From: Stomoxys calcitrans
Taxonomy: Eukaryota > Arthropoda > Insecta > Diptera > Muscidae
Length of the DNA stretch: 64,000 bases
Reading direction: 5' to 3'
Assembly: GCF_963082655.1 (NCBI RefSeq)
Contig: NC_081552.1
Span: 4,177,648-4,241,647 of the forward strand
The translations under genes and the position numbers were made by a program. Of the stretch, positions 53,951 to 64,000 are shown in pieces; position 1 is the first letter of the stretch; every line of letters starts with the position of its first letter. The notes beneath the pieces were generated by a model, which did not search any database, had not been told where the DNA came from, and saw only the letters and a list, made by a program, of their open reading frames with translations.

Positions 53951-56825
53951 CCTCCTGACACTTCATTTTCATTAAATTTATCCACACCTAAAATCATACA
54001 AAACATACTCCAAATAACCTCTGTAGAAATCGATCTTCAGAATTATCTTTTTAAACCCCTAGAAGCTTAATTTTGCCCCAAAGTGGGTAAAATTTGGCAT
54101 GCGAAATATATTTATGACCTTCGACATTTGCGCCAAATACGTTCTAGATAGGTCCGTATATAGTCTTTATAGACCCATTTCCGATATGACATCTTGTTTT
54201 GAGAAGCCGAGTATAATAAAGTTGTTTTTGTTGTTGTAGCCACTTCTGCATGTAGAGATGGTGACCTCATCAAGCTATTATAGGTGAGCGAGCGCGTTCC
54301 AGTTCATAGGACCGAACGCCGCGGGAACACAATGACCATTGATTATTTCAATACGCCAAAAACTTGCCTTGTCATTTCGAATATCATACACATTCAGTAT
54401 TTAAGCAGAGCCGGTGTCGTCCGGCCTCTTTCTGGAACTCTCCACTCGATGCCGTTGATTGTCCGCGACTGCAGTTACAGCTACTTCGTATGAAGCATTC
54501 CACTATCCGCAACCTGTGGACGCCAAGCGTCTTGTGAAAACGAAGAACACCACACAGATCGGAGCTCAAAGTTCCAGCCTATGTGGTGCGCACAGTATAT
54601 TTATAGTAAATTTGTATCGTGGCGGGTATATGTTTTAGCTTATTCTTGATTTCAATTAAAACGTATGAGTAAACTGACTGTCTTAATTTGAAAAATTCTC
54701 AGCCTCATTTGAAAACATTGAATTTGAGTACCACAAGACCTAACGATATATCTCAAAAAATCATCTGGCAGCTATGACTACGACAGGATTTCTCATTCAA
54801 TTAGGATTGGGATAAGGATAACAAAGAGCCTCAATTTAAATGAATATTAGTACATCATGGGAGGCATTAGGTTTGGGGTAGCGCCTTCTCCTCTCCTAAT
54901 CTACCACATCTACCACTCCACAGGCTTCACCATCATCACTATGACTTACATCATCGTCATCATCTTTATAATCTACAACAGTCATGTTGTTGGTGAATTT
55001 CGAGGAATTTACTATGCTGTTGTTGTTCTTGTTGTTGTAGCTTTTGTTTTATTTCTAAGAACAAATTAAAGAGATTGCTCATGTTTAACGAAATGTTATT
55101 TGCAATTGGCTCATTCTACTTTACACGCTCTCTACCTCGTTTCACTTCCTTTCGCAGGGCTAAGCAACAAAGTGTTTAAAAAGGGAATTCAACTTTACCC
55201 ACCTACCCACAGCTATTTATATGCACATGCATATACACCCACCCATACGTATGTGCATATGTATGTGTATAATTAGTTAGGTGTATGCCAAAACACCATA
55301 GGACAATGTATTATTCTTCTTCATATATCTTTGAAATCATACACACTCACACACACACATACATACACAAGTAGACAAACTGGAGTGAGCCATGATGGCG
55401 TGTACAAAATCCGGCTACCGGTATGCAGAAATTCTCAAAAAGGACAAGCAATTTACTCTAAAAAAAAATAAAAGCCATGCTACACTATACTACAAGCACA
55501 AGCCGGGCCACTGCCATCAGCAGCAACAACAACAATATGAGGCACTATTCAGACATGGAAGCAAACGAAACGAAATGTACCGCCATGATATTTTGTAGTG
55601 TATAATAATGCATACTTTCACGCTAAATTACGCATACCCCCAAAGCTTGGAGGCCGCAAACAAACACTCACACGAAAAATATCTTGAATGAAAAGCTCAT
55701 AAAGCATAATTCTCACAGCTTACTTGCTGCTCGCTGCTCGCTGCCAACAAGACGCTGACTCTTGTTGGCCCCCTCATGGAAAAGCCTTTAAGAGACATAC
55801 TGGGAAAAACAGAGAGACAGAGAGAGAGACAGAGAGAGAGACAGAGAGAGATTTGAGGGTGGTTTAGGGGATAATTCTACTACTATTAAGGGTTGATGCT
55901 AGAGGTCCGTTTTGTGTTCGTCTGTCTTATCACAGAAATTAAGGAAATATTAATGCATTCTACCCTTGGCGAAAATTACCTTTTTTTCACATAGCTATCC
56001 AAAGGGCAGTAATAAAATTCACAGGCAATTTTATGGCATTTCCAATAATCCTTTGCCTTTTGTTAATTTTTTTAATATCCTTTGCCTTAGCGCACAAATG
56101 TAACCTCTGGCACTGAGAGGAGCCACAAAATGCCAGACAATGTAGAAAAAAATGACACTTTACATTATACGCAATGATGATTCTTATTATTATTACTTAT
56201 TCTTCGGTTTTTTTTTTGCAAGGAGATTTTCACAGGACTATCGATGCAATACACTTTCTTAACAAACTACACTATTGCATTTGCATTTCTTAAAGACTTT
56301 TTACGCGTTCCTTTGACACTCTTCAAATTTCTTAAATTCTTTGACTATTTACTTTTAATATTGCTTTTCATTCACAATAAATGCTTAGTTGGAATATGCA
56401 CTCGAATATACTTTACTTTGTGATGTTACCGAACCGTTCGTAGCCAAATGAAACTCGCAACTGAAGAGTTGGCAGTTCTGTTATGTCCTTTAAAGGGCCG
56501 CTTCTTATTGGAATGACATTTGTGCGGCTCTCTTAAATACTTTCATCACAGCACTCTTAAGGATGTATGAATGGTAGCTTACCATTACTACCAAGCGATA
56601 CAACTCTGTTCGAGATGATAATAGCGTTATTTATGATAGGGCAGTGCTAATGCAGTTTGAATGACAGAAAATAAGAAGAACAGTGTACACAAAGCAGAGA
56701 TGGAAAAATCAGTGCTAAAGTACTTTTTCGACCCAGGGAGTACCGTAATACCCCCGCGATCGATTTAGTATATTTACAATACAATTCAAAAAAAATCTTG
56801 TGGAATATTTTGCATGTCTTTCAAG
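53950..56825. other. Mostly single-copy-looking DNA
   Basis: 53950-54230 has weak family A words. 54230-54560 starts 'tgttgttgtagccacttctgcatgtagagatggtgacctcatcaagc', which looks repetitive but has no partner here. 54640-56825 is ordinary AT-rich DNA with (CA)n near 55341-55366 and (GA)n at 55811-55850. No exon is supported. Confidence 0.4.
55811..55850. repeat. (GAGAGACA)n-type purine microsatellite
   Basis: Alternating GAGAGA and GACAGA words over about 40 bases; simple sequence in non-coding DNA. Confidence 0.85.
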
Positions 56826-57067
56826 CCTTTCTATACCCACCACCGTAGGATGGAGTTATACTAACTTTGTCATTCCATTTGTAACTCCTCGAAATATGGG
56901 TCTCACCCCACAAACTGTATATATTCTTCATCGTCTTGAAATTTGAAGTTGCTTTAGCCGCATCCGTCCGTCTGTCTGTGGAAAGCAGGCTATTTTTCGG
57001 ACGAGTAAAGCTAGGAGATTGAAATTTTTCACAAATACTTCTCATTAGGATGGCCACTTTGGCGAAG

Positions 57068-57270
57068 ATTTTGGCAAGTTCGCCTATGTTGCCGAAGGCC
57101 TGGGTTCAAATCCCGGCGTGAACATCAGAAAAATGTTCAGCGATGGTTCTCCTCTTACCAATGCTGGCAACATTTGTAAGGAATGCGGCACGTAGTTCGG
57201 ACTCGGCATAAAAAAGGAGGAACCTTATCATTGAGCTTTAACATTAAACGGACTGCACTCATTGATACAT
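57068..57270 (+). mobile_element. tRNA-derived SINE, copy 6 (5'-truncated)
   Basis: Contains an almost intact B box (GGTTCAAATCC in 'cctgggttcaaatcccggcg'), then 'cagcgatggttctcctcttaccaatgctggcaacatttgtaagg', 'agttcggactcggcataaaaaaggaggaaccttatcattgagc' and 'ggactgcactcattgata'. The A box is absent. Confidence 0.8.
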
Positions 57271-57491
57271 TCTACATACCAAACTTTTGTCAAACCAGCA
57301 AAAATTAAAGCTTCCGGGAACCGAACAAAGATAATCGAGAGACCGCTATATGAGGTTAGAAACTGATTTGGGTCGCACTTGACACAGTTGTTAGAAGTCG
57401 CAAAAGAACACTGCATGCAAAATATCAGTCAAATCGAACAAAAATTGCGGCTTGTAAGGACTCAAGAAGTCAAATCGGCAGATCGGTTAAT

Positions 57492-57983
57492 ATGGGAGCT
57501 ATATCAAGTTATAAACCGATTAGAACTTTATTCTGTAAAGTTGTTGAAAGTCATAATAGAACATGGCATGCAAAATTTCAGCCAAATCGGACAAAAATTG
57601 GGGCTTGTAAGGGCTCTAGAAGTCAAATCGGGAGATCGGTTTATATGGGAGCTATATCAGGTTATAGACCCATTTTGGCCCTACTAGACACAGTTGTTGG
57701 AAGTCATAACAGAACATCGCACGCCAAATTTCAGCCAAATAGGACAAAAATTGGGGCTTATAATAGCTGTAGAAGTCAAATCGGGAGATCGGTTTATAAG
57801 GGAGCTATATCAGGTTATAAACCGATTAGGACTTTAATCTGTAAAGTTGTTGAAAGTCATTACAGAACATCGCATGCAAAATTTCAGCCAAATCGGACAA
57901 AAATTCGGGCTTGTAAGGGCTCTAGAAGTCAAATCGGGAGATCGGTTTATATGGGAGCTATATCAGGTTATAGACCGATTTAG
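57492..57983. repeat. 153-bp tandem units, open in one frame
   Basis: Three full units and part of a fourth: the plus frame repeats every 51 codons, each unit starting [M/K]GAIS[G/S]Y[K/R]PI and containing HAKFQPNRTKI and SRSQIGRSVY. The period is a multiple of three, so the frame stays open. Similar short frames occur in other DINE-like copies (36416-36721, 28553-28891). I treat it as repeat-derived, not as a gene. Confidence 0.85.
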
Positions 57984-58344
57984 ACCGTACTTAATACAGT
58001 TGTTAGCAGTCGTAACACAAATTTCAGCCAAATCGGACAAAAACTGCGGCTTCCAGGAGCTCAAGAAGTCAAATCGGCAGATCGGTTTAATCGGAGCTAT
58101 ATCCAAATCTGAACTGATATGCAATCCCCAATGACCTATATCAATAGTAAGTATCTGTCCTAAATTTCAAGCGGCTAGCTTAAAGCATTCGACCGCTATC
58201 GTGTTTCGACAAACGGACGGACGGACGTGGCTAGATCGACTCAGAATGCCGAGACGATCCAGAATATATATATACTTTATGGGGTCTTAGATCAATATTT
58301 CAAGGTGTTACAAACGGAATGACTACCATCCTATGGTGGTGAGT

Positions 58345-58740
58345 ATCAAAATTAAAAATAAAAATGTTCTTACTTCCTAAGCCACTATGCTTTTCTTATA
58401 AAAAAAATATTTTCTTAATATTTTAAAACCATTTAGAGAAAAAAAAAACATTATGTGATGAGAAAAATTGTTTTAACTTGTTTTACTTTATAATACTAAA
58501 AAGCTTTCAAATACTTAAAAATTTTTTCTTACTACTATTCTGAGTATGGACTTTTAAACTGTTTGAAATGAGGTTATTCAAAAAATGGGTGCAAGTTTTT
58601 AATATTTTTATCCCCCACTGAGGTTCAAGGAAGAGAGATAGACTGTCCGTCTGTCTTCTTGTTAGGACATTGGACGAAATCGGTTCAAACATAGATATGT
58701 TTATGGCTCCCATGTATGTATATATTCGTCCGACTTAGAC
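58345..58740. other. AT-rich spacer, nothing recognised
   Basis: An A run near 58437-58448 and T-rich DNA; no repeat family or gene. Confidence 0.4.
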
Positions 58741-59875
58741 TAATACTGCCGGCACTTTGCACTGAAAATAGATATCTAATTCGTTCTTCATTCCCAACGG
58801 AAATGAAGCTCAGTTTAGGGGGTGCTTAGGGCGTACCCCAAAACACTTGTCTCAAAAATTGGATATCAAATTCGTTTTCTACTCTCAAATACCTTCCATT
58901 TGAGTCCCATTTTGTCATAATGGGTCAAATAACCCATTTGACGTATCTTTAGGAGGAAAAGCGTCACCTAGACTTGAACGCAAATTTTAATGTCATATTC
59001 GTTATGTACTCCCTAATACCTTTCATTTGAGTCCCATATAGCCATGGTCGGCTGGGGGTGGGCTACCTCCTATTGCTTGGATCTCATGTTTCATGCCACA
59101 TTTGTAATCTACTGCCTAATACTTTTCATTTGAGTCCCATATTGACATGAACTTCGAATTTATCTGTTTAGAGGAGTTTTGGAGTGGGGGCCCGCTGGGT
59201 ACTTGGACTCAAATTTTTATACCATATTCTTATTCTACTCTCCAATACCTTTCATTTGAGTCCCATATTGCCCCAATCGGTCAACTTTTGATTTTGGGTT
59301 GTGTTTTTAGTATAAGGAGGAGGGTCCGTCCCCCTAATGATATCGAAAAAGTATATAACCTATGTTTCCTTCCAGACCAACCTACACAATAAATTGCTAA
59401 AATTTCGAAAAACGCGGTTCTGCCGTTTTTCGGTCTATATGAAACAAACAAACCGAGTCCCATATATCCGTGATTGGCTAATGTGCCCATTTCGGGAGTT
59501 TCTGTGGGGATGGGGTGACGCCCAATACTTCGACATGAATTTGTATGCCAGATTCGTTATCTACTCCCGCATACTTTTCATTTGATGCCCATATTGTCCT
59601 TATCGGTCCGCTTTTTATTTTGGGTGGTGTTTTTGGGCTAACGGTGTAGGGGCGGCCCCCTTCCGTTATCAATAAATTATAAAGCCTATTATTACTTCCT
59701 GACTATATTCGTAATCTACTCCCGAATACCTTTCAATTGAGTCAAATAAACCAATTTTAAGGGGTTTTGGGACTGGAGCGGCCCCCCAGGTATTTGGACC
59801 CATCTTTTATTATGAAATTTGTACTCTACTCTTGAATACCTTTCATTTGAATCGCATATTGTCCCGATCGGTCCA
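58740..59875. repeat. Family B repeat, longest copy
   Basis: B units from 58780 on, partly identical in order to 249-560 ('gaggaaaagcgtcacctagacttgaacgcaaattttaatgtcatattcg'). It includes 'gtgtttttagtataaggaggagggtccgtccccct' and a mid-element 'tgaaacaaacaaaccgagtcc'. The right side merges with a DINE-like 5' end at 59876. Confidence 0.7.
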
Positions 59876-60650
59876 CTGTTTGTAACACCTCGAAATATGC
59901 GTCTGAGACCCCATAAAGTATATATATTCTTGATCGTCATGTCATTATAACTCGATCTAGCCATGTCCTTTCATCTGTCCGTCCGTCCGTCTGTCTGTCA
60001 AAAACACGCTAACTTTCGAAGCAATAAAGCTAGGCGCTTGAAATTTTGCACTAATACTGGTCAGTTGGGATTGTAAATGGGCCAAATCGATCCATGTTTT
60101 GATATAGCTGCAATATAAAACGATCTTGGGTCTTGACTTCTTGAGCCTCTAGAGGGCGCAATTCTCGTCTATGACTTTCAATAACTGTGCTTAGTATGGG
60201 GCAAATCGCTACATAACCTGATATAGCTGCGCAATTCTTCTAGAGGGCGCACTTCCTATCCGATTTAGAAGAAATTTTTGTACAACGGCTTCTCTCATGA
60301 CCTTCAACATACGTGGCTAATATGGTCTGAATCGATCAATAGCCTTGATACAGCTTGATACAGATAATCTTGATCGTAGTAAAAATGTAAGACGATCTAG
60401 CCATGTCCGTCCGTCCGTCTGTTTGTTGAAATCGAGCTACAGTTTTTAAAAATTGTTATATTGAGCTGATACTTTTTTTGTCCACTGGCAGGTTAAGTTC
60501 GAAAATGGGCTATATCGGACTTTATATTGATATAGCCCCCATAGAGACCGTCTTGAGGTCTTAGGCCCATAAAAGCCACATTTATTAACCGATTTTGCTG
60601 AAATTTGAGAGAGTTAGGTATGTTAGGCCCCTCGGCATTTGTTTGTAGAA
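59876..60650 (+). mobile_element. DINE-1/Helentron-like element, 5' parts
   Basis: Starts 'tgtttgtaacacctcgaaatatgcgtctgagaccccataaagtatatatattcttgatcgtc' and a GTCC/GTCTG tract at 59977-59999, then family A units. A second 5'-module scrap ('gatctagccatgtccgtccgtccgtctgtttg') lies at 60390-60425. The element ends about 500 bases before the esterase gene. Confidence 0.68.
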
Positions 60651-61093
60651 TTTCCGTCTAATGTTGTCAAGTTTATGTCGATAATTTTAGAAACAGTGCA
60701 TTGAGCCAAAATTTTGTACCAACCGATCTGCATCTTAAACTGTTTATCTGTCAAATTATTATTCGCTACACACAGTGGTTATCTGCATCACCCTATTGTT
60801 CAGAAAAAAGTTCTATGCCGTCATTATCTTTCAATTGCAAGCAAAACAAAGCAGATCGCCTCTCCCATTGTTTAGCAGTGTGTATTTTGGTCTTACTATG
60901 TAACTATGATTATTTTTTTTGGTATAGAATTGATAAAAGCAAAGAACGTTGAACATGGACTGGCTTGAAGCAGCATCAAGACTTCATGCATATCAATTCT
61001 TGGACAACTTAAGGCGATAACCTCAAAAGGGCTGCAGCTGCCGCTTCTTGACGATAATTCTCGTCGCAGTCACAGACGCTGTAGAGATTAGCT
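60650..61093. promoter_or_regulatory. Upstream region of the cholinesterase-like gene
   Basis: No repeat is seen in these 440 bases, so the promoter and 5' UTR should lie here. A weak TATA-like 'gataaaag' at about 60932-60939 is the only candidate core element. I see no clear initiator. Confidence 0.35.
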
Positions 61094-61156
61094 TTGCTAA
61101 TCGCCAGAACTATGGCATCGAATTTAGTTTCATTTGCATCGCTGAGCGGCAGCAAC

Positions 61157-64000
61157 ATGAGTCGGAAAAATGGAAAATTAAAATCATTGCTGCAATGTCT
61201 AGTACTGGGAGGATTCCTGTTGCAGCTGAGCATGGCCCAGCATCAACATAGAGAGCCCTACAACATAAACGAAGACTTTGGTGACTATGAGGAAGATGTT
61301 CGGTTTGACAATCATCATCCTTTGGATCCCCATGCCAATTACGCGCACCATCCCCAAACTAATGGCCACATGTATAGGGGAGATTCGTATTCACAGACCG
61401 ACAGAGATGACTATCCAGAGCCTCGTATTATAGCCCCGCCTGTGCCTGAGACGGAAGAAGAGAACCCATATTCAAGGGAACAAACTCCCGAATCAACTTC
61501 GTATGAGCAATCACACGTCGCCAGATCTCAAAGTTCCAGAGAAGAATACCCTGAGCCACGTATAATAGCGCCTCATATTTCAACTTCAAACACAAGAGAG
61601 GAAACGGTGGTAAATCCTCTAAGTTTTCCTTCTCATTTGTCGAGAGAATATCCTGCACCTCGCATTATCGCCCCACACCAGCCCAATATGCATGAGAGCG
61701 ATATGCGTCACAGGCAGGAATCTGAGGAGCCTAGAGCTAAAACACCTCATAGCCCAAGGGCGGAAGATAGGAGTCTGTATGATAGGGAAGAAAATATGGA
61801 CCCACGAACGATAAGTCATCAACCGCCATCGGTCCCAACCCATACAAGAGAAGATCCTCGCCTTATATCTCCCCCAGCTGCAAGAGCAGACGATAGAAGT
61901 GTCTACGGAAAAGAGGAAAACCCCAATCCACATACTATGACCCATCATGTTCCCACTTATGCAAGAGAAGATCCCCGCCCAGCTCAAAGAGCTGACGACA
62001 GAAGTCTGTATGGAAGAGAGGAAAATCCCTATCCACATACAATGACCCAACAGGCACCCACCTATGCAAGAACAGATCCTCGCCAGATGTCACCTCAAGC
62101 ACCAAGAGCTGAAGATAGGAGCCTTTACGAAAGGGAAGAACATCGCCATACCCCAAGCGTGAACCATCAAGCCCCAACCTATACCAGAGAGGATCCCCGA
62201 ATGGTGACACCCCACACAAGAGTAGAAGTTCCCGAAGCTCGTCAAATGCTACCCATCTATACCGCAACTCGCACCCTATATCCTCAAGCGGACAGACGAG
62301 AAGAAAGACCTGTTGATCCCAGAACTATAACTCCACCACCTCCAAGAAATTACCCAGAATCGCAACACATGCCACCACCTCCTCAGCATCGAAACGCTTT
62401 GTCAACAGGCAATCGGGAAACCCATGTCATATCGGTGCCACGCCTGGGTTCGGTTCGTGGTTACAGGGAATTCAAGATAATCAGAAACAGACCCATCAGT
62501 GCTTATCTGGGTCTCAAGTATGCCACCGTGAGACCCGGCATTGGACGATTCCAGGTAAGTGGCAATCATCTGCCTTCACTTTGGCGTTTCTTAGAGTCCC
62601 TTTTACTTTGTAGAGTGCTTCTCCAGCCGGAATAAACCCTTATGGGGAAATTGATGCCACGTTTGAACCTTCAAATTGCCCACAATTTCCTGATTTATCC
62701 TTAGTGGCCGAACGAGAGGCTCGTGGTGAAGATGTGGATGACTGCTTATCGTTGAACATCTATACACCAGCGGTAATGCGGGAGTTTCTTTTACTGCCTG
62801 AATTCTTCTTTCTAAATTCCCCTTTTCTTTGCAGAGACCTGGATCCTATCCTGTTATGGTATTCGTCCATGGAGAGATGTTGTTCGATGGTAGCGCTGAA
62901 GAGGGCCAGCCTGATTACTTCTTGGAACACGATGTTGTTTTGGTTACCGTAAATTATCGTTTGGCACCCTTTGGCTACCTATCCACGCTTACGGATGATA
63001 TGCCTGGCAATGTGGCCTTGTCCGATGTGCAAATGTCTTTGGAATGGCTACAGCAAAACATTCGCTACTTCAATGGCAACCCAGACCAAGTGACGCTATT
63101 CGGCCAGGCAGGCGGTGCCACCTTGGTTCATGCTCTAAGTTTGAGTGGTAAGGTAAGAAAGCGAGAAAGAGTAAACGCCGAAACAGAATGAGCCCGTTAG
63201 GCGTTGCGCTGAAAAATTCAATTCTACAAACCAAACCCACAAAAGCAACGCGTCATTCTGTGTTGCCATACGCGAGGAAGTGGAAAATTGTTTAACTTTT
63301 ACGCTCAACAACAAGCCCAACGCGCTCATTGTGTTTTGGTCTTAAGTCAGTTGGCAAACATGATTTCTTTATTTTCTCCCTAGGCCCAAGGTCTGTTCCA
63401 TAAACTAATTTTGCAATCAGGCACTGCCTTGAATCCCTATTTTTTGGATGAACAACCCACTGGTACTCTGCGCAGTTTTGCCCATTTCGCTCGCTGTCCT
63501 CCCAGCCGCAGCATCGAAGGTTTCGCCAGCTGCTTCGAGAGAATGAAAACCTCGGAACTTTTAAATTACTTCAAGAGATACTTTGTAAGTCTTTTGAAAT
63601 CTCGCAAAGGATATTGAGGGACCTCATGCTTTTGTTGTACCTTCCTTAGGAAAGCAATGAGCCCAAAGGTCTGGCTTTTGTCTGTGGCTTTAAATTGATT
63701 GTGGGCGATAAATTGGGCTATCTACCCCAACATCCTGCCTCTATGGTGGCCAATAATACCTATCCCACCATAGTCGGTGTTGCCAAAGATGCTGGTGCTT
63801 TCATAATGACCCGATTCTATGACCAACTGGTCGAATTACGTTCCCGTAACATTTCCGACTACATTAATGTGGTGCTGAAGCATACCTCGCAACAACGGCA
63901 TTACCAACTGTGGAAGAATTGGGCCTTGACTCACATCTTCACTCCGGAAGATGTGCGTAACCCCACTATCCAAGGATTAGTGCAGAAGCTATTGGAGGTG
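61157..64000 (+). CDS. Secreted cholinesterase-like protein, catalytically dead (glutactin-type)
   Basis: At least 809 residues to the window edge; the 3' end lies outside. Exons: 61157-62554, 62614-62772, 62835-63152, 63384-63584 and 63650-64000+, all introns phase 0 with GT-AG borders. The start is the Met before a good signal peptide (KSLLQCLVLGGFLLQLSMAQ, residues 9-28); upstream in-frame Mets (61094, 61112) are less likely. Residues 35-50 are acidic with tyrosines (possible sulfation). Residues about 86-400 are Pro/Arg/His-rich repeats. From about 422 a type-B carboxylesterase/cholinesterase fold follows (VTVNYRLAPFGYLS, the Cys in DDCLSLNIYTP). The nucleophile motif GESAG is GQAGG (Ala codon 63108-63110), the oxyanion HGGG is HGEM, and the acidic triad site in KDEG is KDAG (63791-63793). 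It therefore cannot hydrolyse esters by the usual mechanism. Drosophila glutactin, neurotactin and gliotactin are such dead, extracellular relatives; glutactin is the closest by secretion and architecture, orthology unproven. Confidence 0.9.
61400..62220 (+). repeat. Coding repeats in the N-terminal region of the esterase-like protein
   Basis: Two repeat types lie in exon 1. Three copies of Y-P-[EA]-P-R-I-I-A-P are encoded near 61412, 61549 and 61649. Four copies of a 35-42-residue unit, [AD]DRS[LV]Y..[EK]EN...[PH]..T...P..[AT]REDPR, start near 61761, 61886, 61990 and 62107. The units are rich in Arg, Pro, His and Tyr, contain no Cys and are probably disordered. Copy-number change between strains is likely. 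Confidence 0.85.

Larger units (their letters stand above)
56830..58345. mobile_element. Head-to-head pair of DINE-like 5' ends with a SINE between
   Basis: The left edge shows the 5' module forward ('ctatacccaccaccgtaggatggag', 'gtaactcctcgaaatatgggtctcacccca', 'catccgtccgtctgtctg'). The right edge shows the same module reversed ('gacggacggacgtggctagatcgac', 'atatatatactttatggggtctta', 'ccatcctatggtggtgagtatc'). So two copies, or a rearranged one, face each other. The units 57492-57983 have an exact 153-base period. A SINE is inserted at 57068-57270. Confidence 0.7.

Noticed and set aside
57492..57983. 163-codon frame as a repeat protein gene
   Set aside because: The frame follows from a 153-bp tandem repeat inside a DINE-like element, lacks promoter or terminator context and is not conserved as an intact ORF in the other copies of the window.
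61094..61156. Upstream Met codons of the esterase-like gene as the true start
   Set aside because: Starting at 61157 places the hydrophobic core correctly for a signal peptide; the upstream 21 residues would push it inward and have no other support.
1..64000. LTR retrotransposons
   Set aside because: I looked for long direct terminal repeats with TG...CA ends and for protease or integrase motifs and found none; the long repeats present are tandem, inverted or LINE-type.

Overview
This is nuclear DNA of a higher fly, most likely a calyptrate/muscid-type dipteran. The evidence is a recognisable fly syntrophin-1 gene with GT-AG introns, a cholinesterase-like gene of the glutactin kind, very AT-rich intergenic DNA, and a dense, layered set of dipteran transposons. 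These include DINE-1/Helentron-like elements, mariner and its deletion MITEs, several LINE families and a tRNA-derived SINE. There are no bacterial features, operons or CRISPR arrays. The species call is an inference.

Only three host genes can be supported. (1) A secreted, cysteine-free protein with three YGAP motifs is encoded by a single-exon gene on the minus strand at 13916-14881, with a TATA box and initiator. (2) The first three recognised coding exons of a syntrophin (Syn1) lie on the minus strand at 25828-22421. They carry the first half of the split PH domain, a Gly/Thr/Asn-rich insert and the PDZ domain. The rest of the gene is not found in the window, so its next intron seems to run more than 22 kb and to contain the YGAP gene on the same strand. 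(3) A secreted cholinesterase-like gene on the plus strand runs from about 61157 past the window end. Its long N-terminal repeat region is followed by an esterase domain with Ala at the positions of the catalytic Ser and the acidic triad residue, so it is most likely a non-enzymatic adhesion or matrix protein.

Most of the remainder is mobile DNA. Positions 1-12400 are a nested patchwork of LINE, mariner, hAT-type MITE and DINE-like pieces. Positions 15650-18800 hold a degenerate GAGTC-rich minisatellite invaded by SINEs and a LINE. Positions 22750-25150, inside a Syn1 intron, hold a LINE, a SINE and a DINE-like copy. Positions 27100-37700 are the densest region: a MITE, a tandemly duplicated mariner segment, LINE RNase H fragments, a large imperfect inverted repeat of GGTACC-rich units, a PIF/Harbinger-type MITE with TTA duplications, a nearly complete DINE-like element and a SINE. 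A LINE with two long open ORFs (about 43070-47400, minus strand) is the youngest-looking autonomous element. Positions 48060-60650 alternate between two internally tandem repeat families.

Stretches with neither genes nor recognised repeats (3830-6800, 12550-13830, 19830-21760, 37705-39265, 40920-43060, 54230-56800) look like single-copy intronic or intergenic DNA rich in CA, GTT and GA microsatellites. I found no clearly new multi-gene system. The most unusual items are the dead esterase with its proline/arginine/tyrosine repeats, the 51-residue open periodicity in a DINE-like repeat, the fresh 776-bp tandem duplication, and the 37-bp-arm hairpin at 51843.
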